13,696 bases of DNA. Origin: an uncultured Gammaproteobacteria bacterium (GTDB taxonomy: Bacteria; Pseudomonadota; Gammaproteobacteria; Halothiobacillales; Halothiobacillaceae). The DNA lies in the NCBI GenBank assembly GCA_938004235.1, contig CALKWL010000330.1, positions 1 through 13,696 on the forward strand, given 5' to 3'. The position numbers and the translations under genes are program-made. Shown in pieces: positions 6,684 to 13,696 of the stretch. The notes beneath the pieces were generated by a model. The model was not told where the DNA came from, did not search any database, and worked only from the letters and a program-made list of their open reading frames with translations. Positions within the stretch are counted from its first letter, which is position 1, and the number at the start of each line of letters is the position of its first letter.

Positions 6684-9020
6684 TCAATCGTGCTCAAACT
6701 TGAGCCGCCGCGCGCGCCGACGCAGCAGGCTCCAGGTGACAAGCGTGATGAGCAGGATAAAAAACAGCGCCAGAGCAAGCAGCAACCAGGGGCGCTCACT
6801 CAGGAGCATGGACAGCCAGGTGGTCGGGGTGATGTTGCCGACGTAGCTGTGGTGCGCGGGGAATGAAAACGCGACGGGCTCGCCCTTCGGGCTCCATATC
6901 ATGCCGTTGCCGTTGAGTGCGCCCCAGGTGTTGAACTGCACCAGCTGCTGGATGCCGGCTTGCAACTGGGCGGGGCTGGCGGCTGAGAACAGGGTGATGC
7001 TCCCCCCGGTGTGCTCCGACTGGAACTGCACCGCGGCGGCGCTTTGCCCCAGGCCGCTCTCCAGATTGAGGTTGGCATGCACCGAGGTCGTTTGTGTGAT
7101 GGCCAGCGGGCTTTGCCCAAGATCGCTGAGCCAGTTTTTCAGCGTAGCCTGAATGATTTGTTCGCGGTTGCCCACGGCGAGCGTTTGCCAGCGTACCTTG
7201 GGCAGGAAGGCGCTGACCTCCTGCTTGATGCTGTCCGGCAGTCCATGCGCTTGGCCGACGATCAGTCTGTTGGGACGCTCGCCCGCAGGAGGCGATGCGC
7301 GATCTACGCGCAACGCCGAGAGCGGCGCTTTGTTGACTTGAGCCAGCTTGCCCAGCAGGGTCAGTGCGGCGCTGAGCGTGGCATCTTCCTGGTCAAGCAG
7401 CACCAGCGCGCTGTCTGCGCCGTCGCTGGCGCGGGTGTAGGGCAGACCCGTGCGTGCCAGCAGCGAGAGATCAGGTAGACGCATGAAGCCGCCATTGGGA
7501 GGGAGAGCAATGCGCGAGTCGTCGGCGATGCTGACGTTCAGGTTATCGATGAAGATCGGTTTGCATTCGCCGCCCACATCTTCGCCGATGACGCTGGGTG
7601 CAAAGCTCAAGCTGTTGCGCCCGGCCTTGAGTTGGGCGATGGGAATATTCACCTTGCTGCGCCATACCTGCGCCCCATGAGGGTCTCGGAGAGGAATCGC
7701 CTGGATGAATTGGTCGTTAAGCAGGATGTTGAGCGCCGATTTCTTGTCGAAGCCTGCGCCGTAGGCTAGGGTGACTTCGGCGCTCAAATGGCGTTGGCGC
7801 GGCGGGAACATTTCGCTGAAAGCCCAGAACTGAAGCTCAGCGGGCTTGGGGTACATGCCGCGCAGCGTGGTGGTCGTAAAGCCAAGACGGGCAAAGCTGA
7901 TCCAGCCATTCTCGTCCTGAAGCGTGCTGCGCTGACTGCCCGGCAAGCCTTGCAGGCGGGAAAAATCCTGCGGCAGATCGAGCTCCTTGATCTGTATGTC
8001 CTGTTGATCCGGCAGGGCAAAGCCCGGTAAGGCAAAGACGCGCGCCGCCTCGGTCACCTGGTCGGTATCCAGTCCCGAGATGACGACAACGCCGCGCGTC
8101 GGGTCGCTGTCCAAGGGAAAGATGCCGAGGTAGGCGCCCTGGATGCGTTCGAGCAGCTCGGGCGAGACCAGGGGCGCGAGCGTGTCGCGGCGGCCGATGA
8201 GCACGATGTCGTGTTCGGCGGGGGGAATGAGTCCGGGGAAATGGCCGTGACCATTATTCGGGAGGGCAGCGCTGTCGAGCGGGCGGCTGACAGCCTGGCT
8301 GTAATGGACATGCAGCGGCATAAACTCCAGGCGCAGAGCTGCGCCCTGAGCAGCCAGGGCATAGGCGTCAAGAAATGCAGGGTCTGTGCCGATGACGTGC
8401 AGCGCAAACTGATTGAGCCACAGACGCGAATCAAACAGGGCGTCCAGCTCGGCCAACGATGCCTGGATAGGATGGCGCGCGGCCTGAATGCGTAGTTGCG
8501 AATTTTGGATGTCGATCTGGGAAAAGAGCTCGGGAGCTGAGCTGTCTTCGCAGTGGTAGGTGTAATGGTGTGCCGCGTGGAAACCAATGTCATGGTAGCC
8601 CGGTTTCAGGCTTTGGGGGGCAAGACTGATGCGCACCGCATTGTCAGGTTGTTCCGGCCTGATCGGCAGCTGGGCGAGGATGCGCCGATCCAGGCTGATC
8701 GCCAGCTGCGAGCGCGATTGCAGCGAGACGGAGCTGGTGTAGCTGACATCCAGGTCGGCTGAGGTGATCGTCATGCGTGGTGAAACCGGAAAGCTGAGGC
8801 TGCGTACGGATTCGGTGCCGCGTAAATTCAGCGGCTCCGCGCTGCCCTGGATTTTTTCCAGGGGGATGATGATGGTGTCGCCTTCAATCTGGATCAGGGC
8901 AGGAGGCGCGGCCAGCAACGGCAGGCTTATCAGGGCGGCGAACCATGCAAGCCAGATGGATGGGGTGCGTGACAGTGTTTCGAGGCGCGAGGATACGCGG
9001 ACTTTAATGCGGTTTTTCAT
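6684..9020 (-). CDS. bcsB: Cellulose synthase regulatory/periplasmic subunit BcsB
   Basis: This 778-residue protein has an N-terminal signal (about 20-38, ending LLAAPP), a large periplasmic part and a C-terminal membrane anchor (about 745-766) followed by a basic tail RRRARR. Family marks include the segment HYTYHCEDSSAPELFSQID (about 152-170), where BcsB proteins carry a conserved C-E-D followed by (L)W/F-x-Q-I-D, and a later GGECKPIFIDN segment that supplies a second conserved cysteine. BcsB forms a 1:1 or higher-order complex with BcsA at the inner membrane, is required for catalysis through its anchor helix, and guides the glucan across the periplasm. The length is normal for the family. 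The start at 9020 is followed by basic residues and the signal; no strong ribosome binding site is seen. It lies 160 bases downstream of bcsA, wider than usual for this pair. Confidence 0.92.
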   Translation of the reverse strand: MKNRIKVRVSSRLETLSRTPSIWLAWFAALISLPLLAAPPALIQIEGDTIIIPLEKIQGSAEPLNLRGTESVRSLSFPVSPRMTITSADLDVSYTSSVSLQSRSQLAISLDRRILAQLPIRPEQPDNAVRISLAPQSLKPGYHDIGFHAAHHYTYHCEDSSAPELFSQIDIQNSQLRIQAARHPIQASLAELDALFDSRLWLNQFALHVIGTDPAFLDAYALAAQGAALRLEFMPLHVHYSQAVSRPLDSAALPNNGHGHFPGLIPPAEHDIVLIGRRDTLAPLVSPELLERIQGAYLGIFPLDSDPTRGVVVISGLDTDQVTEAARVFALPGFALPDQQDIQIKELDLPQDFSRLQGLPGSQRSTLQDENGWISFARLGFTTTTLRGMYPKPAELQFWAFSEMFPPRQRHLSAEVTLAYGAGFDKKSALNILLNDQFIQAIPLRDPHGAQVWRSKVNIPIAQLKAGRNSLSFAPSVIGEDVGGECKPIFIDNLNVSIADDSRIALPPNGGFMRLPDLSLLARTGLPYTRASDGADSALVLLDQEDATLSAALTLLGKLAQVNKAPLSALRVDRASPPAGERPNRLIVGQAHGLPDSIKQEVSAFLPKVRWQTLAVGNREQIIQATLKNWLSDLGQSPLAITQTTSVHANLNLESGLGQSAAAVQFQSEHTGGSITLFSAASPAQLQAGIQQLVQFNTWGALNGNGMIWSPKGEPVAFSFPAHHSYVGNITPTTWLSMLLSERPWLLLALALFFILLITLVTWSLLRRRARRLKFEHD

Positions 9021-9211
9021 GCGATTTTTCGGGAAGAACGGAGGGCGGCATCGAGGCGGTGGAAAATATTAAATCGGATCAAAAATACCTTCCTGGTATT
9101 TTTGATCCACGCCTAGGCCGGTACATGCCCGGTCTTGGCTCACGCGGCTTATTGCCGCGCCGGGGCATCCGTGCCCCGGATTAACCCGGCCTATTTAAGA
9201 GCCGGGTTAAT
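9021..9211 (-). repeat. Hairpin cluster filling the bcsA-bcsB gap
   Basis: Four clear stems occupy the gap: 9076-9108 (14-base perfect arms GGATCAAAAATACC, apex AGGAA on the minus strand), 9143-9159 (CGCGGC-TTATT-GCCGCG), 9160-9179 (minus strand CCGGGGCA-CGGA-TGCCCCGG), and 9180-9211 (11-base perfect arms, loop of 10). A weaker stem lies at 9111-9137. The last strong stem includes the bcsA stop codon and its final codons (NRPG). Its arms extend further by CCGG pairing if a 3-base bulge is allowed. No T run follows the stems, so they look like stabilising or regulatory structures rather than a terminator. Confidence 0.8.
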
Positions 9212-11475
9212 AATCCGGCAAGTCGGTTGCGTAATGTTTGGAGCCAGGCGTGCAAGCGTGTTTTCAGCTCGCGTAAAAATTCGCCGGAGAGGAAGGCGAC
9301 ATGTTCCCAGGCGTGAAACAACGCTGTTCTGTAGAGGTAGATCAGGCCTGCCAACGGGCTGATGCGCGTCTGTCTGGATTGCTGGTTATAGGCCGATAGC
9401 TCGCTCCACCCGTAAACCAGGCCGACGATGGTGCGTTTTTCAGCCTGGTTTTCGGCCTTGAAAGCCAGACCGAGTCGGGTTTCTGTCCGCTTTTGTTTAT
9501 GGACGCTGACGACAGTGGCGTGAAAACGCCCCAGGCGATCCAGTGCGGGGATGTAAATATTGAACGTCATGACTTCGCCGGGCGCGGGGGTGAGCCGGTT
9601 GTGCGGCAGCAACACGGAGAGGCCGGAGTGACTGATATTGACCAGGGTGCACGACCAGGCTTGTCCGGCGTATTCGAGGTTCATCGGAAAGGCCTTGGTG
9701 TGTTGGGTGTTGATGCGGTAGGCGGCGCGTTTCTGCGCTTTTTCAAGCATGATGCCGATGGCGGCGAGGATAAAGATGACGTTGATGCCGGCCCAGATCA
9801 TGGTGATGATGGTGATTGAGCCGAGTTCGGGCTGAAAAATCAGGCGCAGCGCCCCCGCTGTCATGAACAGGACGTTGAGCAACAACAGGATGTAGAACGG
9901 CCTGGCCAGCGAGGATACGAAGTGTTCGTCCAGGCGCTCGCCCTTGGGCGTGACGGCGAATGACGGGGAGCGCGGATTGCGCAGAACCTCAATAATGGCG
10001 GGCAATGAATACACGCTTTGCACCGTTTCGTACAGCTCGGAGACGAACGGCCAGCGCGTCTTGCCGTAGAGCGCGTTGGACAGAAGGATTGCTGCGAGGA
10101 CATGCGGCAGGGCATAAGCGAGGAACTCCTGGACGTTCGCATCGTAGATACGCAGGCCGAACAGCAGAAAAAAGCCCGGAACGATCAGAAACACCACGCG
10201 GGCAAAGGGAAAAAACCAGAAAAACACCGACGAGGTATAGGCAAGCCGCTGCGCAATGCTCATGTTCGGCTGTGTCCAGGGGTTCTTCAGCAGGAAAATC
10301 TGCACCATGCCTTGAGCCCAGCGCATCCGCTGCACAGTGAAGCCGGAGAACGTCTCGGGCTGGAGGCCGGCGACCATCGGCTTGCCGTAATACACGCTGT
10401 TGTAGCCGAGTCCATGCAGCCCCATCGCGGTTTCCGCGTCCTCGGTGATGGTCTCGCCGGCCACGCCGCCGACCTTGTCGATCAGCTCGCGGCGCAATAC
10501 CGCCGCTGAACCGCAGAAGAACGAGGCGTTCCAGAAATCCAGGCCGTGCTGGATCACGGTGTAGAACATCTCGTTCTCGCTGGGCATGTGGTCGAAGGTG
10601 CGCAGGTTGCGCTCCAGCGGGTCGGGGTTGATGAAGTAGTGCGGCGTTTGCACCAGGAACAGTTTGGGGTCTTGAAGGAAGAAGCCGACAGTGTTTTCCA
10701 GAAAATCCACGGTGGGCACATGGTCGGCGTCGAGGATAACCACCAGCTCGCCGTGACAGTGCTCCAGCGCGGAGTTGATGTTGCCGGCCTTGGCATGCAG
10801 GTTTTTTTCGCGCGTCAGGTAGTGCGCACCCACTTCGGCGCATAGCGCTTTGAGCGTTTCATGCCGTTCCAGCGCTTCGCGCGCCTGCGCCGGGTCGGGG
10901 CGGTTGCGGCGTTGCACGCTGCCGCCGTCATCGCAGAGGTAGACCTTGAAGCGGTGTTTAGGGTAGCGGATCTGCGTGGCGGCCAGCAGAGTGGTTTCCA
11001 GCATCTCAGGATCTTCGTTATACGTCGGGACGAGGATATCCACCGTGGGCCAGAGGTTCGGATCGTCCGGCAGGGGGGCGGGATCGCGTTTGACGGGATA
11101 GGCGTTGACGAATGCACCAAGAAAATAGATGGCAATGCCGTACAGCTCGGCGGCGAGCAGCAGTAGAGCGCCTATAAGGCTGAACGGGTCGTGGTAGCCG
11201 ATGGTGCTGGTCAGGCGCCAGGCAAGGTAGCGCAGGGTGATAAAGCCTGCGAGGAAAATGACCGCCAGGCGGAACAGGCGCAACGAGTCGCCAAGGTACT
11301 CCTCGATGCGCGTGTAGTTGGCGTGAATCACAGCCAGCAGAGCCAGCAGCCCCCAGGCAAGGATGGATTGAGCTTGCACATCGAGCGGAAAGCTCGCGGC
11401 ATACACGTACAGGACGAGCGTCCCGCTCCAGAGGATCAGGGGTTGCGATGCCGGACGGCTGGAGCAGCTCGTCAT
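9181..11475 (-). CDS. bcsA: Cellulose synthase catalytic subunit BcsA with c-di-GMP-binding PilZ domain
   Basis: The 764-residue inner-membrane GT2 enzyme polymerises UDP-glucose into beta-1,4-glucan and translocates it. All key motifs are present: CDDGGS at 181-186, DAD at 249-251, FFCGS at 319-323, TED at 344-346, QRMRW at 382-386 (the Q-x-x-R-W chain-binding motif), and the gating loop FAVTPKGE at 506-513. Membrane spans flank the catalytic domain. The C-terminal PilZ domain (about 580-690) has RAAYR (583-587, RxxxR) and NISHSG (613-618, [D/N]xSxxG), so c-di-GMP activation should be intact. Length compares with about 790 in Rhodobacter; the E. coli N-terminal extension is absent. After PilZ there is a basic amphipathic tail rich in Arg and Leu. 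The start ATG overlaps the stop of the 68-residue gene by four bases (ATGA), indicating coupled translation. Confidence 0.96.
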   Translation of the reverse strand: MTSCSSRPASQPLILWSGTLVLYVYAASFPLDVQAQSILAWGLLALLAVIHANYTRIEEYLGDSLRLFRLAVIFLAGFITLRYLAWRLTSTIGYHDPFSLIGALLLLAAELYGIAIYFLGAFVNAYPVKRDPAPLPDDPNLWPTVDILVPTYNEDPEMLETTLLAATQIRYPKHRFKVYLCDDGGSVQRRNRPDPAQAREALERHETLKALCAEVGAHYLTREKNLHAKAGNINSALEHCHGELVVILDADHVPTVDFLENTVGFFLQDPKLFLVQTPHYFINPDPLERNLRTFDHMPSENEMFYTVIQHGLDFWNASFFCGSAAVLRRELIDKVGGVAGETITEDAETAMGLHGLGYNSVYYGKPMVAGLQPETFSGFTVQRMRWAQGMVQIFLLKNPWTQPNMSIAQRLAYTSSVFFWFFPFARVVFLIVPGFFLLFGLRIYDANVQEFLAYALPHVLAAILLSNALYGKTRWPFVSELYETVQSVYSLPAIIEVLRNPRSPSFAVTPKGERLDEHFVSSLARPFYILLLLNVLFMTAGALRLIFQPELGSITIITMIWAGINVIFILAAIGIMLEKAQKRAAYRINTQHTKAFPMNLEYAGQAWSCTLVNISHSGLSVLLPHNRLTPAPGEVMTFNIYIPALDRLGRFHATVVSVHKQKRTETRLGLAFKAENQAEKRTIVGLVYGWSELSAYNQQSRQTRISPLAGLIYLYRTALFHAWEHVAFLSGEFLRELKTRLHAWLQTLRNRLAGLLTRLLNRPG

Positions 11476-11678
11476 GTCGGCGTGTCGGCCTGGGTATCGG
11501 CTCCGGCGCGCGCTCTGGCGGCAGCTTGCTCCAGCGACTTGACGCGTGCAGCCAGGAGTTGGACTCGCAACATCAGGAAGGTGCCGATACCTCCGAGCAG
11601 TCCGCCCAAAGCGCCGTCAAGCAGTACGCCAAGGACAACCCCAAGAAGCGTGGCGAGAAACAGCGTCGTGTTAGGCAT
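11472..11678 (-). CDS. Small membrane protein coupled to bcsA, unknown function
   Basis: I do not recognise this 68-residue protein. Residues 5-37 are hydrophobic and glycine-rich with small-residue spacing (GVVLG, GALGGLLGGIG), enough for one or two tight membrane helices. Residues 38-57 (RVQLLAARVKSLEQAAARAR) look like a short amphipathic or coiled-coil helix, and the tail is polar. Its stop overlaps the bcsA start by four bases, the strongest reason to believe it is real and acts with BcsA. Small accessory proteins such as BcsF and BcsR exist in enterobacterial cellulose operons, but I see no sequence reason to call it either. No good ribosome binding site precedes the ATG. A stem AGGATG-GCAT-CATCCT (11712-11727 on the minus strand) lies in its leader. 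Confidence 0.62.
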   Translation of the reverse strand: MPNTTLFLATLLGVVLGVLLDGALGGLLGGIGTFLMLRVQLLAARVKSLEQAAARARAGADTQADTPT

Positions 11679-11779
11679 CAGTCGGTCGCGGAGAAAGTAG
11701 GATTCGCACCAAGGATGATGCCATCCTGCGCGCCCGTTAATTTTTTTGTCGCATTAAAACAACGCTGATACGCTTTGGC

Positions 11780-11811
11780 AGGCGGCTGAGGCTTGATTGC
11801 TTCAGCCGCCT
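11780..11811 (-). terminator. Strong hairpin downstream of the HIT gene
   Basis: Arms AGGCGGCTGAGGC (11780-11792) and GCTTCAGCCGCCT (11799-11811) pair over 13 positions with one G-T, loop TTGATT. It lies 34 bases beyond the HIT-family stop and about 100 bases before the 68-residue gene. On the minus strand no T run follows directly (TTGTTTTAA comes about 20 bases later), so it may be a weak terminator or an mRNA-end structure separating the HIT gene from the bcs operon. Confidence 0.5.
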
Positions 11812-11844
11812 CTTCGAACCTGTTGGCGATCTTGCCGCATTGCG

Positions 11845-12279
11845 TCAAGGCGCGTTTTCATCTGCGGTCGAGCAGCTAAGCGCCAGGCGCAGCATATCTA
11901 TGCGTGTGTCAAGCTGCGCTTGGTTGTAGGGCGTGGATGGCAGACGCCCCCAGACCGGTGCAGGCCAGGCCGAGTCGCTTTGGTAGCGCGCGACATGGTG
12001 AATATGCAGCTGAGGGACGAGGTTGCCGAGGGCGGCGATATTGATTTTGTCGGCTTTGAATTGCGTATGCAGCATGTGCGCGACCAGGCTGGACTCGCGC
12101 ATGAACTGCATCTGGTCATCGACGCCGAGTTCGAACAACTCACGCACGTCAGCGCGCTGCGGAACCAGAATCAGCCAGGGATAATTGGCATCGTTCATGA
12201 GCAAGACCCGGCAGAGCGGTAAGCGTATGATTTCGAAAGTATCGGCGGCAAGCTGCGGATGGAGTTCAAAGTTTGGCAT
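11845..12279 (-). CDS. HIT-family hydrolase (histidine triad protein)
   Basis: This is a 144-residue cytoplasmic protein. The histidine triad is visible in NLVPQLHIHHVARYQSD (about 97-113), where H-x-H-H follows the usual hydrophobic lead-in. The N-terminus FELHPQLAADTFEIIRLPLCRVLLMND and the segment PWLILVPQRADVREL are typical of a proteobacterial HIT subgroup often annotated as diadenosine tetraphosphate (Ap4A) hydrolase-like. Members cleave or transfer nucleotide phosphates; the substrate here cannot be told. I chose ATG 12279 (MPNFELHPQ) over the in-frame codon at 12309 because related proteins begin just before F-x-LHPQL. It lies 90 bases after the CE2 esterase gene on the same strand. 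It is probably a housekeeping neighbour and not part of the cellulose machinery. Confidence 0.8.
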   Translation of the reverse strand: MPNFELHPQLAADTFEIIRLPLCRVLLMNDANYPWLILVPQRADVRELFELGVDDQMQFMRESSLVAHMLHTQFKADKINIAALGNLVPQLHIHHVARYQSDSAWPAPVWGRLPSTPYNQAQLDTRIDMLRLALSCSTADENAP

Positions 12280-12369
12280 GATGGGACGTGATATTGGAGC
12301 AGATGCCAAGTTGTAAACTGATGAGCCCTCGAGGCGCCTTCCGGTGACAGATCTGGTTGGATTGTGAGA

Positions 12370-13476
12370 CTACCAGCCGAGGTCATGCTTAAGCGATTCG
12401 ACCCAGGTGTTTGCCATGATTTGGTGTGTTTTTACATTGGGATGCCAGTCGGCTCCGATGCCGTCGGATTCTTTCTGTGCTTCAAAGTTGATAAATGCAA
12501 TTTTCTGGTCGCCCGCCTGATTGAGTTCAAGGACGATGTTCCGTACATATCGTGTGTGTGTAGTTCGAGCCTTTTGATCGATGGGCCAGTAATCAGTGAG
12601 CATCGGACTGCTGCTGAGGTAAATCATTGCGTTTGGAAAGAGGTTCCTGACGCGGAAGATCAAAGCCTTGTAGGTTTCTTTCCATTGTTTTTCATCGGGA
12701 TTACTGGCGTTGAAATCATTGGTTCCTAAATTGATGAGAACAGCCTGCGGTTGTGTAGTGGAAAAATCCGAACCATCTTTAGGATCTTTTGAGGTTGTCG
12801 GCGCATATAATTTGTCAAGCCCGGGGTCGCCTAGTACCTTCATTCCAGTCCAGCAGATGCTTACATATTCAGCATTTAATTGTCGTGCGGCAATCGCGCC
12901 ATAAGTATTGTGAGCGTTTTCTGTTTCGGCAGAAAAGGGCTCAGTCGCCGATTGAGCTTCGTTGCCGTAGCCGCATGAAATAGAGTCGCCTATGACTTCG
13001 ATTCGTCGCTTGAAGGGGTTTGGAGCAAGAGCCTGTCCCCCAGCACTCAGCTGAAATCCGCCAAACTGAGCAACTCCGAGAGCGCTTTCAGTGCGTCGAA
13101 ATACCTCAAGCTGGTGATCCCCGGATGGTATGTCGCGGGCAATCTCGTAAATGTGGCGTCCCTGCTTAGGCGTCAGTGTGCGGATGGGCTGTCCGTCAAG
13201 GATGATTTGCCATTGATTGACGCCGCTCACACCTTTGGCACTTCCCCCGCTTTCTGTTAGATCGAGGGCAATTGAGGTTGCCTTAAAGCGTATGGTGGAT
13301 GAGCATGCTGACCAATTGCAGATTGGCCCGTCCTTGTCACGCGTATCGAAGCGCCCGATGTAGTGAATGCTTGGGTCGTAGGCGGTAATTTTGATAGGAA
13401 GCTCGCTGGCCAAGGTATTGCATGTGGCGGAGATACTTAGCAAACAAAAGGATGCCCGATGGAACGAGTGGAGCAT
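12370..13476 (-). CDS. Secreted CE2-type carbohydrate esterase (jelly-roll plus SGNH)
   Basis: The protein has 368 residues and a signal peptide (about 1-24, cleavage near TLAS). Residues about 28-145 form a beta-rich N-terminal domain (IHYIGRFD, FKATSIALDL, WQIILDGQP, GDHQLEVFRRTES), as in the jelly-roll domain of carbohydrate esterase family 2. The SGNH domain follows with EVIGDSISCGYGNE (nucleophile Ser165), NLGTNDF (251-254) and ADWHPN (D343, H345). CE2 enzymes remove acetyl groups from glucan- and mannan-type polysaccharides, and a Clostridium thermocellum member also binds cellulose. Next to cellulose acetylation genes it could trim acetyl groups from the polymer; that is inference. The stretch is lower in GC (two counted 60-base lines give 47% and 48%, against 62% and 68% for two lines in bcsA), which suggests separate acquisition. 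The start at 13476 gives the signal peptide; the ribosome binding site is weak. Confidence 0.82.
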   Translation of the reverse strand: MLHSFHRASFCLLSISATCNTLASELPIKITAYDPSIHYIGRFDTRDKDGPICNWSACSSTIRFKATSIALDLTESGGSAKGVSGVNQWQIILDGQPIRTLTPKQGRHIYEIARDIPSGDHQLEVFRRTESALGVAQFGGFQLSAGGQALAPNPFKRRIEVIGDSISCGYGNEAQSATEPFSAETENAHNTYGAIAARQLNAEYVSICWTGMKVLGDPGLDKLYAPTTSKDPKDGSDFSTTQPQAVLINLGTNDFNASNPDEKQWKETYKALIFRVRNLFPNAMIYLSSSPMLTDYWPIDQKARTTHTRYVRNIVLELNQAGDQKIAFINFEAQKESDGIGADWHPNVKTHQIMANTWVESLKHDLGW

Positions 13477-13536
13477 GGAATTAATCTTCGTGATGAGAGT
13501 GGTGCTCGGATGTAATTTTAGTTCATCTTTTGTCGA

Positions 13537-13619
13537 GAGCGCTCATAAAATCCACTCAGAGCGACCGATTAGGCGCCGACGAAGTATGTCAGCGCTCTTC
13601 AGTTCTGGAGTGAGCGCTC
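13537..13619. promoter_or_regulatory. Repeated AGCGCTC/GAGCGCTC palindromes upstream of the esterase gene
   Basis: The perfect palindrome GAGCGCTC occurs at 13537-13544 and 13612-13619, and seven of its eight bases (AGCGCTC) recur at 13591-13597. All lie 60-145 bases before the esterase start, in its presumed promoter region. They could be operator sites. No confident -35/-10 pair was found beside them. Confidence 0.35.
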
Positions 13620-13649
13620 CATGGGGAGAAGAAACTGAAAACACTTTCA

Positions 13650-13696
13650 AGATCGGAAGAGCGTCGTGTAGGGAAAGAGTGTAGAGCTCGGTGGTC
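13650..13696. other. Illumina TruSeq adapter sequence at the contig end (artefact)
   Basis: From AGATCGGAAGAGC at 13650 to the last base, all 47 positions match the Illumina universal adapter (reverse complement of the P5 side) apart from one substitution (GAGCTC in place of GATCTC near 13685). It is not genomic, and true sequence ends at 13649. Confidence 0.97.

Noticed and set aside
6539..6799. An 87-codon N-terminal extension of the BcsC-like gene
   Set aside because: It overlaps the coding end of bcsB in another frame and precedes a proper signal peptide; it is chance open frame.
13391..13684. A 97-codon plus-strand open frame at the right edge
   Set aside because: It runs antisense to the esterase signal region and ends inside the adapter; its C-terminus GRASCRERV is translated adapter.

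Overview
The window reads as a proteobacterial chromosome fragment (beta-, gamma- or acidithiobacilli-like; I cannot place it further) with a GC content near 60% over most of its length. It carries a locus for making and O-acetylating bacterial cellulose. The evidence is a clear BcsA, BcsB and BcsC-like export porin on the minus strand, facing a plus-strand set of four acetylation genes in the order of Pseudomonas wssF-G-H-I: SGNH protein, AlgF-like, MBOAT (AlgI-like), AlgX/AlgJ-like.

Layout. Positions 3-994 hold the 3' end of a WssF-like SGNH gene and an overlapping AlgF/WssG-like gene. Positions 995-1420 are a non-coding spacer with a hairpin-array repeat (copy 1), a likely terminator and an inverted repeat. 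Positions 1421-4025 hold wssH-like and wssI-like genes 10 bases apart. Positions 4026-4474 are a convergent spacer with an enlarged second copy of the hairpin array. Positions 4475-11678, all minus strand, read in transcription order: a 68-residue membrane protein, bcsA (4-base overlap with it), a 160-base hairpin-filled gap, bcsB, a 145-base gap with more hairpins, and a shortened bcsC. Upstream on the same strand are a HIT-family gene (11845-12279) and a secreted CE2-type carbohydrate esterase (12370-13476), which is visibly lower in GC. The last 47 bases (13650-13696) are Illumina adapter sequence, so the contig end is artificial.

How the genes may work together. BcsA (GT2 motifs and PilZ domain intact) makes and translocates glucan when c-di-GMP is bound. 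BcsB guides the chain through the periplasm and the BcsC-like protein exports it. The MBOAT protein passes acetyl groups across the inner membrane, and the AlgF-, AlgX- and WssF-like proteins place them on the polymer. The CE2 esterase could remove acetyl groups again; that link is inferred from position and family only.

Most unusual signal. All four longer spacers within and between these two gene sets carry short hairpins with GGA at the apex, in forms such as NCA-NGGA-TGN. In every case the GGA lies on the strand that is transcribed with the neighbouring genes. This resembles CsrA/RsmA binding sites and would put production and acetylation of the polymer under one post-transcriptional regulator. 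A repeat family with another origin remains possible.
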